From: Ascaris suum
Taxonomy: Eukaryota > Nematoda > Chromadorea > Rhabditida > Ascarididae
Length of the DNA stretch: 64,000 nt
Direction of reading: 5' to 3'
Assembly (NCBI GenBank): GCA_013433145.1
Contig: CM024191.1
Coordinates: 760,501-824,500 of the forward strand
The notes under the pieces are model-generated. The model was not told where the DNA came from. It did not search any database and saw only the letters and a program-made list of their open reading frames with translations. The position numbers and the translations under genes were made by a program. Positions 25,248 through 38,654 of the stretch are shown in pieces (position 1 is the first letter of the stretch; each line of letters opens with the position of its first letter).

Positions 25248-28200
25248 AGTGCTATGCGTGCAATACATAACGTGACAGGAAGTGAGCAAAGATTTTCGCT
25301 GTACAAATGTGGCAACTAAGAAATGCACGGCAAGGAAAGGATTTCATCAGAGTGGAAGGGAACTTTGCAATGTCCGGCGTGCTGATGTGAATGACGCCGA
25401 ATGAGTGACTGGTAAAACCCCTCGTTTCCGTTATCATTATATTAATGTCTCCTCATGCAGTTTGTTCGTTGTGTTATTTTCTTTGCAGAAACTAATTTTT
25501 TCGCTTTTTGGGGGGCCCATAATGCATAGTGTGGTCAAGCGTCTAGGGAAGAGGAGTGGGGGGAGAGAAAGGATGGAACCTCTCACAGGTCTTTCTTATC
25601 AAAAGAAATATGGAGAAAGTGGGTGCCCCGAAGTGCAGAGGAAGCGTCTGCCATCCACTGTTTTAAAGAAGGCGGCGCGCCTCCGTCTCACTGTTATTGT
25701 CGCCCCACTGATGTAGGTAAAACTGTCATTGGAATTCTTGATTGATTACCGTCCCGTTCGATTGGGTTCGCTCTGGGATGCCAAAAAAAGTCAGTCTCAT
25801 GTGTATGTATAGAAGACCTGCACGAGCGATCGTTGCAGAACTGGCCAGTAGGCGTCGTATCATCGAAAAAAGGAGCTGAATTTAGGCTTCATTCGCTACT
25901 TAGAGGCGCGATTGAAAGTGTCATCACTTAAGTTCAATTGCGTCATGAGGAGTCAAAGTGGAATTTCTCCTCCCTGCCACCCCCTTTCCCGTAGACAATC
26001 TTACTTATATTGTGCTCGTGACTGTAGCCTACACTTCACATTTTCTCAGTTTTGTGAACACTTTTTTCAGTTTTGTGATGTTCTGATTGTTCATTTTATT
26101 TTTATATTTGGTTTATAGGAGTAACCGTCATATTTAAGAGAATTTTATATTGCACCTTCAATGACGCAAAAGCATTAATGGATCTCGTTGATAGTTCATT
26201 CTATCGTTCTGATTTCGGTGAGTGAGCTCGCACTCAAAAATTTTGTGACTTACCCCTTTGAAAGGGCAACGAAAGCGTCTAGTTTTGTGACATCGCCTCC
26301 CTGTTGTTGAATTTCGAAATGTTGAAGTAGATGTCACAAAGTGCGAGCTGCCTAAGCTGCAGCTTCATTGATGAAGACGATCTCATTCGACTGTAAACGA
26401 CGACGTGGGAATTGGTAGAAACGGGGTGCGGGCCTCTTTTAAAGAGAATTTATTTTCCTGCTTAGCAACTGATGTATTTGTGCGCATGTGTCCTTATTTT
26501 GTTTGTTCTTTTCCGCTTTTCGCTTGTGCGTTTGTGTTTAATTGTGTCTTCACCTGACTGTGTAATTTTGCTGGATAAAGATTTTATGTGTTTATGTGTA
26601 GAATTTGCCCTCTGCAAAGCTTTCCCTACACGTCTGCATTTGTAGAAATTATTGCTGTTAGAGTTGGTGGACGGTTACGGAAGCTTTTGAATTAGGCGGA
26701 TGATCTGACCACAAAAAGCCCTGGTAATCCAGGTAGCCGCAGGGCCTGACCGCATATATTAGCAAATCGTTCTTGTTACCGAAGACAAAGTGTAGTAATT
26801 TAGCGCAGTATGGAGCATTCATTGCGAAAATCATAGCAAAAGTTTGTATTTTCTCTTTCCAGTAAAGGAGGACTTTGAAATCCGCTCGTTCGCAACCAAG
26901 GAAAAGATTATGCATGACTTCTCAAATTGCCAAGCCTTGACGAAAATACTGCCCAGAGAAGTCGTTCCGGACTCGCCTTTCCGACCCAGAGTTGTCCTCT
27001 GTGCTTATGAATGGATCACATGCCTTAATCTACGCTTCTTTATTCTTGCAAACGTTTTCAAATGAACTCGACATTCTCTATACAAAGGCTAATCAAAAAG
27101 TTCCTAATACAAGGGATGAGAAGTGGCCGATTGCGGTTCCACCCTACTGTTTCCCTAACTGACCACCGGAATTCTCTTCGTGAGAACGATTTACACTTCA
27201 GGTCCCATACAATAAAGTAGGGCTAGCATGAACGCAGGTTTACTCAATTGAGCAACAACTTTAAAACGTCATATTTATTTATACAATACGAAAAAAAAAA
27301 CAGTTAAATGTTCCGCAAAGAAAGACCTACCCTTACTCAGTCACCTAAATAATATATCTACAACTACTCCATCGCAGATTTTATATCTGCGACGTCATAA
27401 GGGTCGTCACAACGTAAAATACGTGGAATTCTTACGAAAACAACGCCACCGTAATGTTACTGAGTGACTGAGGCCTAACAGCTTTGCTCCGAGATCACTA
27501 GGGGAGATGTTTCAACTGACGAATAGAAATAATGACTTCTCAGTATTTCGAATAAAAAACTGCCTTAAGTGAGAGCAACCTTGTGAGAGGTATCAGTTCC
27601 ATCCAAATCCCACGAATATCTCTTAGGCATCCACCTTCTAGCAATATCTGGCAACCTGTGAGAAGTGAGGACGTCATAACCTCGTTGCGTAAAACAATGG
27701 TTGTTTCCGGAACATTTCAAATGTTGGCCAGTATAATAAGGATGGCCAACCTTGTGATGACCACAGAATCAAACAGAAGAGTCAATGATAAGCACAGAAG
27801 AATTTCAGAAGAAACTCGCAAAGCATCAGGAAATGAGCGAGGTAAAAGCTGTTTGAAAGAAATTTCTGAACAAAAGAAGTCATGCAAATTTTTGAAATTA
27901 TTTGTCGCACTTGTTTTAATATCTGTTCCTCGCTTTATTTTGTTATGTAATAATATGAGTGTATCCCAGCAGGATACATTTCACTCAGTACAAGCACCAT
28001 ATCTGCTACAGAAATTCATGCTCAAATAAGTTGCATGGCTTCGCCGCGGGTACCAGGTCAAAATGATGCTTGGCTGATTCCTTGCCGACGTCTTTCTCCA
28101 CTCGGCTAGGGTATTTCAGGAAGCTCCGCAGGCCAGGTGCAAGTGAACGTGATGACAGGTGACTGGGGGAGGCGCGAGGCTACCCTGCTGTGCTCCATGA

Positions 28201-28486
28201 TTTATTGGAAGTGCGACCATCCCTGTTTAGGTGGGGGCGCTTTTATCCCAAGATAAAATGCACGATACAGAGTTCTTCCCCTGATTCGCTGGATGAGTCG
28301 CCACCTTCGCAGAAAGAGAGAGTGGCCAGAAGCATATAATACCCTATAATGCGCCCATTTAAAAGGTCTGACATAGTATATCGAATCGGTTCAATGCATT
28401 TTTCTCTACTGGCACTAGATACGTCAAGTACAGTTGCAAAAATACTTCACTCGTGTAACTGCACATGATAAACGTAGAGTTGTTTA
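25248..28486. other. Intergenic region between pfs-2 and mrpl-20
   Basis: Tail-to-tail interval. No AATAAA is seen close after the pfs-2 stop. A 148-codon plus-strand frame (27583-28029) has no ATG at its start, no recognisable family and no clear splice partners. A short inverted repeat lies at 27372-27392. The block 28030-28330 is GC-rich without a long frame and resembles decayed repeat DNA. No gene is called. Confidence 0.5.
27336..27471. repeat. Nested inverted repeats, MITE-like
   Basis: CTCAGTCAC (about 27336-27344) and GTGACTGAG (about 27463-27471) are inverted copies about 118 nt apart. Inside them TCGCAGAT (27372-27379) and ATCTGCGA (27385-27392) form an 8-bp hairpin with a 5-nt loop. 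The layout resembles a small non-autonomous DNA transposon, but the outer arms are short and no target-site duplication was recognised. Confidence 0.3.
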
Positions 28487-30591
28487 TCAGTACTCAGAAG
28501 GTTTGAGCTTCCTTGGTTTAGTTTTGTGATTTTCGGCCGGGCCACGTGGGAATAACCTGGAGCGAGGGAAAGGTGTGCCGAACAACGACGCATCAGTTTC
28601 GACATATTTTTGCTCTTGGTCGGTGATGACAGCTCGGCCATCTTCCTGCGCCATTTGCTTCGTCAGCATCACCAAACTCTGAACACTCAACTCAAATTAC
28701 GCCATTTTTAGAATGAAGTGGGTCACCTCACAAGTCAGTCCACTTCTTCTCCCTACTACGCTTAGTCAACAATGGCCACGAACTGCAAAGCAACATAGTA
28801 GGACCAACTAGGACTAGAAAATCTTTGCTCTGCCTTCTTGAATATATGAGAAGTTATAGATACAAAGTATAGAGTTGCGCTGTAACCAAGGCTTATTCAG
28901 TATGCTAGAAAAGCTAAAACGAGAGTTCGTTGGTATTTTTTGAAAGTATGCCCCTCTCTACTGGAACAGACAAAAAGGCCAATTTTCATTATTGGGTCTC
29001 AAAAACGTTTGGGCTACAGACTATGACCTGTATAAAGGCGTTACCGCTTAATAGCCGATCACTGCGCCTAGTTCTACATGCAAACAGCCGAATATACCCA
29101 ATGAAAGTGTAGCGTGAGAAAAATCACCTTGAACGTCCTTGGTTCATAGATGGCCAGCTGTGAGAGTACCACATTGTCGAGCAAAATATGCGCCTTATCG
29201 AGCATATTCCTAAAAGGTGCGTATTCGAAATGATGTTCCGCTAAGGCGGCTCTCAGCCTCTCTTCTGCGTACTGCAACAATCACTATTATCTGAAAGGTG
29301 TTTACAAAGCGTTCGATGAAGGTACTCTCCCATCTTTATTCACAAACGTCCATGCGAGCACTCATCGTTAACTAGTTTTGCATTTTTCATTTCCCTTACC
29401 ACCATAAACATAATTGTGCTTCGAATCCCTCTTGTCGAAAATTTCCAAAACGTGCAACCAATGCGTTATTCCAATTTAATTCAACAAATACACTCATATA
29501 CGTAATTTAATGTTTTAAGGAGTGTTTCTTAGAACCGAACGAGCTTACACGTCTTTTGCCTCGACAATTTGGGAGTACAGCGAATTTCTGATTTCTATTG
29601 CTCCTCCCTCTCCCTTCCCACTAGGGTCAGCAGCTGGAAAGTGTATAAGGCAAAACCTTAGGTCGGATAGAGGTGATGCAATCGAAATCGAAATAAATCA
29701 TGGGAAGCAAACCTAAAAAGAGATTAAATAAACTGAACGGAGAATTAAGCACTTACAAATTTCTCGAGTTTTGGAGCATCCTCTCGTTGCATATTCATAT
29801 AGTGGAAAATTTTATTTTGTTTACGATACGCTCCTTTAACTGTCGTCCTTTCCGATGCGTATTGCCACTACAATCATTGCAATATTTATGCAATTTCACT
29901 AATATTTTATAGAAGCTTTTTTTTTAAATATATTGTCAATTGTTTACTTATGAAATAAGCGTAGATGTGTTCAACTTTAAAAAAAACCTGCACAAACCGT
30001 TGTATTATTTGATAAAATAAAATACTAAATAAAAATAAAAGTCAACATCTATCGAATTTTAATTTTCATATTCTCTTTTTGATTTGCTGCAAAAAAAAAA
30101 AAGAAAAAAAACAATAACAATCATATCAATATTCCCTAAAATGCACAAAAGACGACAATAAAATTCCCAGTTTATTTATTCGAGTACGCTTATTACTATA
30201 CAAAAAATATTAAAGAATTAAATAAAAACCAGTAAAATGCGGAAATGTGAGGGGGAGAGGGGGGAAGTTAGACATCCGACAATCAACCGAAAGCAACAAC
30301 ACAACCGACATTTCCTGATGATAAGATAAAAGAGGACCCCAGTCGTTAAGTGGATTTACAGTTAGTCAATGAAAAGCATTCAAAGCTTGAAAGTAGAGAT
30401 ATACACTCTGAAGCCTCTTGACTAAGAAATCCCAAGAATGGAAAAAAAAAGAAAGTGAAACAACTAACCGCCATAAACCTTTTCAGACGTTCTCGTGTTG
30501 GCCATGTATCCGGTTTCGGTATAACCTGGAATGGATGATAAGGGCTGTCGATTATCCGCCTCAGATAAACTACCTCGCTTAATCGCATTAC
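28487..30591 (-). CDS. mrpl-20: Mitochondrial ribosomal protein bL20m, core exon not visible
   Basis: Large-subunit protein of the mitochondrial ribosome that binds 23S-like rRNA. Exons in transcript order: 30591-30469 (ATG at 30588, directly behind a TTTCAG acceptor that could take a spliced leader; MRLSEVVYLRRI...PDTWPTRERLKRFMA), 29271-29128 (YAEERLRAALAEHH... ending in the hallmark LAIYEPRTFK), and 28678-28487 (SLVMLTKQMAQEDG... to a TGA). All joins are phase 0. LAIYEPRTFK and the following SL match the C-terminal half of the family closely. The first exon matches the N-terminal PD-W-R-R pattern. The basic central segment of about 38 residues (the HGRKRN-type core) should lie between the first two exons, but no frame encoding it was found in the 1.2-kb intron. 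The 151 residues present therefore omit it. Exon 1 assignment is less sure than the other two. Confidence 0.72.
29727..29880 (-). other. Exon-like open segment inside mrpl-20 intron 1
   Basis: Minus-strand frame beginning WQYASERTTVKGAYRKQ after a TTGTAG-like acceptor and ending ...LEKF before GTAAGT, a strong donor. The length and boundaries fit an exon of about 42 codons. The sequence is hydrophilic and does not resemble the missing L20 core. It could be an alternative exon, part of an unknown gene, or chance. Confidence 0.25.
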
Positions 30592-33500
30592 CTGAAATAA
30601 TTCATACAATATAAGCGATAAGCGACTAAAATCGGAGGGAACATTATAAGCAGATGTCAACGTTAAAGCATATAAATGCAGCGTAAATGGGCATCAACGG
30701 CGATGTCGCAAACACCCAAAAGTTAACGAGAGAAAGACCTGGTCGGCGGTGACATGTGTCCCTAGCGGGTTCGGTCAGACAAAGAAAAAGGGTTTTGGAT
30801 GGTCTTCGTGATTGATTCTTTAGATGATTAAGTGGGATGAAACTCAAATTGAAGAGGATGCAAAAAACGACTGGGGTAAAATTTAGTTGTGTTCGAATAA
30901 AGGGACTATAAAGGTGAGGGAAAGAGATGCGATGCCTTTTCGAGATGTCTAATTACGTCATGAAGTAATGGAATATGGTGAGTGGTTTAAGATCCGACTC
31001 ATTGCTAATCGGCATCCGGCAAAACGTTGCCAAGCAAAGCCCGACGTGGAGTACCTATTGCGGTGATCGTTTCCATTTGTGCCTCTGTTTGATGTTGAGA
31101 ACGACATTATCGAATGACATACGAGGACAGTGACACCGGGTTGCACTTTCAAATGTTCACCTATCATATCACTTCCACTTAATCCTCTTCTTGCCCCTCT
31201 CTCCGACGATCCTGTATTTGCCACACGCGGTCGAGACACAAAGCAAGTACGTGAACGAGGAGGGTTGACTCAGACATGTGGTTGGGAAATATGTGACTAA
31301 GCCGTGTTTCTAGGCCACGTTTTCTCATGCATAGCCGAAAATGGTTAACATAACACGTGCAGTCAAAGTAACAAGTTATCCCTCTTAGTGCAATTAAAAC
31401 AGGTGTTTCTTATGGTTTTTCTTTCTAAGGTAATTAAAACAAGCTGATACTCCGTATTAGGTCGCTACCGCAATCGCGTCAACGACTGGAATCGAATTTA
31501 ACGCATATCCACTTAAAACAGCACAAATTCTACAAACGCGAATGAAACGCAAAAGCGCGCATAGAGCCCCATTTAAGAGACATTTGCGCCATTTAGAAGA
31601 CACCGCGTTGTGAACGGAAAAGAACAGAGTCTGAACAGCAGTTTGGCGCCATGCCAACGATTTTTTGAAAGGATTCAAAAAGTTGTAGTACGTGCGAATG
31701 AAGTCTCTATGGTTTAGTGATATAACCCTGGAATACAATTACGATCTTTGGTCAAGCGCCCCAGTTAGAATATGGAACCTCTGGCAGAGATCGCAAGTGG
31801 TACTCGAAGATGATTGCTTTGAATGGTACTCATTGGTGACAGCATAAGCACACATAATATTTTTGGGTATGGCACCGAAGAGGCAACCCAAGATATCTGT
31901 TTGTGATGCAACACTGCAGTAATCACATTTACTCGTATAGTCGATTCTCGTTTATTGTTCTTCACATAATATCACCGATCGACTTATGTGACCTTGTGCC
32001 GCTCCAGGCAATGTCTGGGACCCACATAAGTCGGGCTTCGGTCCGTTCGGATGTTCCTGGTTCTACTCGTGTTTGGATGCCGTGGTGCTCCCCCATAAAC
32101 TGTTTCTTCTTTCTCGCTTGTGCTTTTGCATATCGGCATCGACAGATGGTTATTGGCTCCAGTCCTCTGCTTAACTCGGTCGACTCCTCATACCGCCGCG
32201 ACCAGTCACAACAAATATGCTGCCAAAAACTTGCTCCGGTAGTGACGTCGTCCATTTATTCCTGGATGGGCATTTCTGGGAGAAAACAGCAGGCATGTGG
32301 TCGCACACCTATCTGCGCAGTTTCATGTTGGACGTGAAAATCAGTCGTTATCGATGAGTTGATGTCAGATCCCCCTTTCAGAAGAGGCTGCTTGCCGAAG
32401 AGTGCATCCGACCTTCGTTATGCGTCGTTCGCAGTCAGTGGTGATCTCGCATGGTTGTTCTGCCAATAGCGCTGTCCTATTTTCTCAGCTGGCTTCAAAG
32501 TGCAGGTAGAATGCGGCAAAGAAGTGAGTGATATTAATATGCGGAAGTTTCACCACTCAAAAAAGTCTCTCCACGTTTATTTTCTTTTCCTCCACTATAA
32601 TAAACTTTCTCTCTGTAATTGTGCAATTTTCAACCACCTGATTTCCATCATTCCACATACTTTTTCCCAGATTGCATTGAAAAAAAGTTCCTGGCATAAT
32701 TTTCATTTCCGTCTCCACAAAAGAGGCTTAAGGAAATGGATATCATCAATATCTCATTGCTACCTTTTTGCTTTAAGTTGCGTGGTAAAGTCATGAAATT
32801 GAACTCAGTTTTCGAACACCTACGGTAAAGAAAGGAATGGGAACGATGTGGTCGCCCAGGTGCCAAAATGAAGGACGGGAGAGTCGAGTTAGTTCGAGAA
32901 GTTTTTCTTATTGATACAGAAATCTTTTACTTTGAGTTCTCTAAAGGGAATCTGCATAACAAATGCCCGCAGATATGAATAGAGGTTTCAGTTGCCCATA
33001 TTACCACTCGCTTTTAGTCACCTCTATCATAAATGGATCGTCTAAACAATAGAAGCACAAGGAACATCTCGATTCTAGAGGTTCAGATGGCTCTATGTGC
33101 ATGGATGGCGCTTATTCTGGTCTATAATCCGTAGAGGTAACATTCGAGAATTGAGCGCCAAATTATGGATATATTGACAGGCGAGGAAGCTGATAGGTGA
33201 ATTGCACTTCGAATTAAAAAAAAAAAAGAAAAATTCAATTAAAGAAATTTCTATTCAAATAGAAACAAAAAAAAAGAGTTATACGTGTAAAAAAAAAAAA
33301 TCAAATCTAATGGAAAGGAAGAAAGACGACGGCATACACTTCAACAGAGAAAGATCGCAATAAAACACAAACACATGCAATAGACATACGATAATAGACA
33401 TTCAACATATGGCCACAACGATGCATATATATCGAAATTTGCATGGCTATTCATAAAAAATAGCGAAATCTTTCACGTCGTTTATGTTTTGCTGAAGAAT

Positions 33501-34860
33501 AGCTGATGAATCAAGAAATCGATAGAACACTGTTCACAATGCGGTATTTGATAGGCAACTCAGAATGATGAACACGACGATTTTCGGTGACAACGACTGA
33601 AAACGAATATCGCAGATATCAGTTATAATTTGAAGACATAAAATGAGGTCGACCTCTGGATGCCAGTATTCGAGCGAGTGCAAATTGAATACCTCAGGAC
33701 TTATAAGAGTCCGGAAACACCTCAGAAATGATTAGTCGAGCAAAATATTCCTGGAAGTTTTCTATGAGACCAACATCCGCATGAGTTTGTGGGCAACAAC
33801 CAGAAGTGCTGTCATTCAAGATTGGGTGGCAATATACAGTAAGACGTTACAAGAGTGTTTAAAACACCTGTGTTGCGAAATGCGTGAAGTAGAATTCCAT
33901 ATCTTAAGGGCTTTTGAGGTGATTTCTGAACAGTTCAAATCCATCACAAAGATCAAAGTACCTTTCCAAATGCTCAAATCATCTCAAATATCATCATCCG
34001 CGACTGGTGACGGCTTCCCGCTCCACTTTAAAAAACACCATTAATTGACACATTAATTGAGGAACATTCACGTAGAAAACATAACATTTTTCGAGTGAAC
34101 TATCCAGCTAGCAAAGTACTTGAAGAATGATGGATATAAGGTGTTTCTAAAATAATTTAGGGTATAATGGTGTAAAGTTCACGTTGAGATAACAATAATA
34201 TCAATAATATCAATAAACTGGAATGATGTTGCAAACGTGCTTCAGGTATATCACCTTATCAGAGCTCTCACTAAGGCTTGCGTTTTTTCAAATCACTCAA
34301 TCAATAGCGCTTGCAATAGAAATTCAATCAATCGCATTGTGTTCAAAAACGGCGCGTAAGTGATTGCTGCACTCCCCAATATTTGCCCTCTACACGTATG
34401 TATGCTTAAATATTGCTTTATCATCACTCATCGCACCAGGTGTATTGGTGAGGCGTTACAAAAACAAACAAAGCACGACATGCATTTTGCAGGTAAACGC
34501 TCGATCGTCCTTTGCGACACTATTGTCAAAAGCGGCCACGCTCTCGTCGGATTCATTTCTTTCTTGACGAGATCTTTTAGCTTTACGAGTGGAATCTTTC
34601 TGAATTGAAGGATGTGCGCGTTGCAACAGCGATCACAACCAAGTTCACAAAAGATCTATCAACGATTCTGCCTATGTAGACATACGATAGGATCTTTATG
34701 TGCTATAAAATTCTTGTTGCATTGTTGCGAGCATTAATCTGATATTGCGTAGAGTGAAGTCGTAATAAATGCAACTTATCTCCTATATCTTTAATTTTCA
34801 ACGGGAAATTTGCTGCAGTATTTCAACGGGTCGAAGGTCGCTTAAATTCCGATCATTACG
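30592..34860. other. Intergenic region between mrpl-20 and the MARVEL-type gene
   Basis: The two flanking genes point away from each other, so both promoters should be here. Short frames near 30958-31239 (minus) and 31903-32337 (both strands, a GC-richer patch) are not recognisable and lack clear splice partners. An A-rich stretch lies at 33218-33302. No gene is called. Confidence 0.45.
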
Positions 34861-37800
34861 ATGGCGGGTTTCGACATCGACTCAATGAAGACGTTGCCCG
34901 GTCTGCTAAAGCCGATTCTCTTTGTAAGTGCTTCTATTTATCATTAGGGAGCTTTTTGCGTTAATAGTCAGTATCGAAGTCTTCCACTATTGCATATAGG
35001 GCGCCGAGTTTGGAAAGAGGTCAATGCACAAAAGCCTCAAAATAGCCGAAAGGTCGAAGAGAAGAGCGAATTATCTTAGCGCGAAAGTCATCAATAGCGA
35101 AGAGTTATTAAAATGATCGCCATTAAGAATCACTGATATACACATAATAAATAAGTCATCATGGTTGATTTGCAACGGTAAGCTCGCTTGTATAGCGCAG
35201 ACACCTACACGTATACTATTCTAGTTCTTATTCTGCTAAAGTTGCCTGTTTTTTTTTTTTTTTTAATTTTATAATTTCTTGAAAATTTGTGCAACTCCAG
35301 CTTCGATACTGACTATTAACTTCATTGTGAAAACCCTCACCTCAGGTAGACTCTCACCTCAGGTAGACTCTCACCTCAGGTAGACTCTCACCTTACTTCC
35401 ATACTCCACTCGAAAGAGCCGGATTATTTCATAAGGTGTTGTCGCTCCTTATAGAAACAATTTCTGCTATATTTTTTAATCATTTAATTTGGAGAGCGGA
35501 AATTTCGGCTTTGAATTTAAACGCATGAATTCCGAATACAGGAACCGCTTTTAAATAACAGCATAACATAGTGGACACTTTATACGTGAAAACTGACGAA
35601 GAGTCGGAGGGGTATGAGAGGAGCGGCGAAAGTTATGTTGAAGTGAGATAGGGAAAATTTTTTGGGGAGATGAGATTGATTAGCATATGGTGGATACATA
35701 GTCGACTTGCTGAAGAATTTGATGTCAGTATTTGTGTTGCTGACTGAAATATTTTTTGACGTAATGCTTTAAGTTAATTCGAATTCGATTACACCACCTT
35801 ACTAAATTAATAGTTTCTTTCTCAGAACAATAATAGTGTATTAAAAATTATCGATGTAGGGAATTTCTAGGTGATTCTCTTAATTTATCTAATCCTAATG
35901 GCGGCATCTTATTATGGACCCGGATGGTGGATCTGGTTCACTCTTATTCTTCAATTTGTATTCGTAATTCTAATCAATCTCCTTACGTTGTTTGGCCTTG
36001 AAACGGTTCTCACTACTCGACGTAAATGGAGTATTTTTGTGAGTTTATTGCTTATTGCTTTCATATTTATTTGACGAATTTACAGAACCATTCGGGTCGT
36101 CGTATAAACCATAGCTATGATGATGATCTAGAAGAATTCAATATTCAACGGATGCAAAAGTGAACTTATGTGGGGGATAAAAAAAATAACGTATCATTGT
36201 TGACATTGTTGAGTTTTATGATGGTGAAGTGGGTAAATATCGATTGATTTTATCTATTACGTAAAGAAGAATAAAATCAGAGACGAATTAATTGAGAGGA
36301 GAATATTGAGAAATGAAGATGGAAAAAAAAAAACATGGGTTAATATTTGAGTATGTAAACGAAAGCAAAGTATATAGAAATCATTTAAACAACCAATAAA
36401 GCGTAATAGTTTTTATAAACAACTTTGCTCATAGATAAGAAATTTCAACCGATATGGGAGCGATTTTTTAAAAAATAGTTTAATTTTATGTGTATTTTAC
36501 TGAAAAATCGAAATATACAACGATATTTTATTTATAGTACGAATAAATGTATGAAAATTTAATGAAAATAGAGATAAAAATTCTCAACGATTCACTTTAA
36601 AAAACAACAACAACAACAACAACAACAACAATAACATTGGTTTAATGGCGTTTTTATTTGCGAGCGAAACAGTACAATTGTGATAGCAATTAATAAATTC
36701 CATGATTGCATTACTTATACTCAACGATACGTTTTTTTCTTCGTTTAGATTTTAGATTAACTTCATTTTAAATTTCTTTCGAGACAACTAAAGTTTCTCA
36801 CTAAAAATATAGCTTCATATGTGGTTAGCTCTCAACCATATATACCGTAAATTTCGATGAGCGAATCACAGAGAGTTATGTACACTTACTATGTTTTCAC
36901 TTCTGCTCTTATGCATCATACTAAGTTACACACCTCGAATACAAAATCAGCAAACTTTGCGCTAAACAAAATTCGATTGTTTTATTGTGGTTACCATCGA
37001 GTGACTCGTTCAATTGTTCGTTAATCGAGTACGGCCTTAAATTTTTAGCTACTGCGTTATTAAATCTATTTATAAATGCATTCCCCTTGATGCTCTTCAT
37101 CGAATTATACAGTTGCGCTTTCTAAGCTAGAAACTCGACGTTAACTTACTACTTGTTGATTCGTTGGTTCATATAGTAGTACTTTGAGAAGTTTTTTTGA
37201 AGAAGTTCAAAAGTCCTCTAGAAGAAAGCCTCATCGTTATGAGTTGTCAATCTATGGGAATGTTAAGTTTATATAGTTGATTTCATTCCATCTTTGCAAT
37301 TCTTTTATCATTTAATTTATATCCTTCTGCTATTTTCCATATTTTATCTAACAATTCAACTGTAACATCAATAATTAGAGCCATTGGAGCGGACTTCCTC
37401 ATAAATCGAACATTGCACATTGCAAACTCAATTTTTTGCTGAAGAATGTTTCATTTACAGGAGATAATCTACTCAGGCATTTTTGCTGTGTTAAGCATTG
37501 CGAATACGATCGTTCAGATAACACTTCTTATACGTCACCATTCATCGCTGTTTGGAGTTGCAGCGGTATGTGCTCTTGTCAACTTATCAGTTAGCTTGTT
37601 TTACGATCGAAGCAAACCAATTAAATTTGTCCACTTGCGCATAAATTTTACTTCAATATGTACCATGCACCATCCTATATATGTACATATTCACAAACGT
37701 GTAGATTTACCATATGATCTCCTTTTGCAGTAACCATTCAGCGAAGAAGTTGCCTCTCTATTGAGCAGGTGTCTATGCACACATATTCTGGTATGCTCAC

Positions 37801-38542
37801 GATGGAAACTTGAGGCAAATTATAGAATGCATAGAGCAGAAGGCTCAACCTCGTCTCACAGTCGACTTTCTAGAATTACAAAAATTGTACGATGTCTCAA
37901 CCCTTAGTAATATGGTAAAAATTTATGCTATAACTGTGAAAAACTTCCCCTTGAAACGATTTCTGTTTTCTTTTGAAAGTAAAATCTTGAGATAGCCTCG
38001 TTTCACTCAACGAAGGAAGAAATTCAGTAATTTTTCTTCTCTTTATTTCGTTTGCAATTAAATAAACTTTCCACGCAATATTTTGTGTTACCCATCATTT
38101 GTGGGACTAAAGAAATGCTCGGGGGATGTTTCATGCGACAGCCGAGAGAGTAAGCGATTAGATCAGCGAACAAAGTTAACCATTCGATTATCTAATGCAA
38201 AGTGCCGAACGAAAAGATTTTCTGTTTTTGAAGAATTGCATTGAAAATTCCGCATTACGAAGTACTTTTCTTGTTCTATATATAATTTTCTTTCAGTTGA
38301 TCTGCTTCGGTCTTGTGTTGTTGTACGGACTCAATTGTATGATGATGTTTAAAATTTGGCGTCAAGATGGAATTTCCTCACAAGCACCAGGTCCTGGCGT
38401 CAGACCTGGCAATACAGGAAACATGCATCCGGGCTTGGGTTCAGCTCCTGCGGCCTTTCCAGGCGCAGTTCCACCGACAAGCAATATTTCCTATCCGCCG
38501 GCCATACCACCTGGGGCAACGTTTCCGTCGAATACAACGTAA
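34861..38542 (+). CDS. MARVEL-type four-helix membrane protein
   Basis: Four exons, all phase 0: 34861-34923, 35871-36038, 37461-37565 and 38297-38542, giving 193 aa. A 21-residue cytosolic start (MAGFDIDSMKTLPGLLKPIL) leads into TM1 (VILLIYLILMAASYYG) and TM2 (WIWFTLILQFVFVILINLL). TM3 is EIIYSGIFAVLSIANTIV and TM4 is FGVAALICFGLVLLYGLN. The order N-in, four helices, C-in with a short first segment is that of MARVEL/CMTM proteins, which act in membrane apposition and vesicle traffic. The C-terminal 55 residues are rich in Pro, Gly and Ala, without clear repeats. Splice sites are good (TTTCTAG, TTTACAG, TTTCAG; GTAAGT, GTGAGT, GTATGT), and an AATAAA lies at 38655-38660. The family call is from topology and general sequence character, so another four-helix family is possible. 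Confidence 0.75.
35341..35391 (+). repeat. 17-bp tandem repeat, three exact copies
   Basis: CTCAGGTAGACTCTCAC is repeated three times head to tail in intron 1 of the MARVEL-type gene, with a partial CCTCAC unit just before. The unit contains CAGGTAGA, which resembles a 5' splice site, so the array offers three donor-like motifs. Confidence 0.95.
36603..36631 (+). repeat. AAC trinucleotide run
   Basis: About nine consecutive AAC units in intron 2 of the MARVEL-type gene. Confidence 0.9.
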
Positions 38543-38654
38543 CGTGAAAATACTCCACCAACACATCTGAATTCTGCAAGAATGTTACTTATCGTCGCTG
38601 TATTGACCATTCTCAACGCTTAGTATTATCAACTGTTGTGAACATAAAATTCTA

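Noticed and set aside
25405..25716. Basic 103-codon frame just after pfs-2
   Set aside because: It starts downstream of the pfs-2 stop, has no splice link and no recognisable features. More likely 3' untranslated or intergenic DNA.
27583..28029. 148-codon plus-strand frame
   Set aside because: It starts at GTG, has no recognisable domain, and its single hydrophobic stretch is AT-driven. It is kept only as a note in the intergenic entry.
31903..32337. Overlapping frames on both strands in a GC-richer patch
   Set aside because: Neither strand gives a recognisable protein or clear exon boundaries. Probably decayed repeat DNA.
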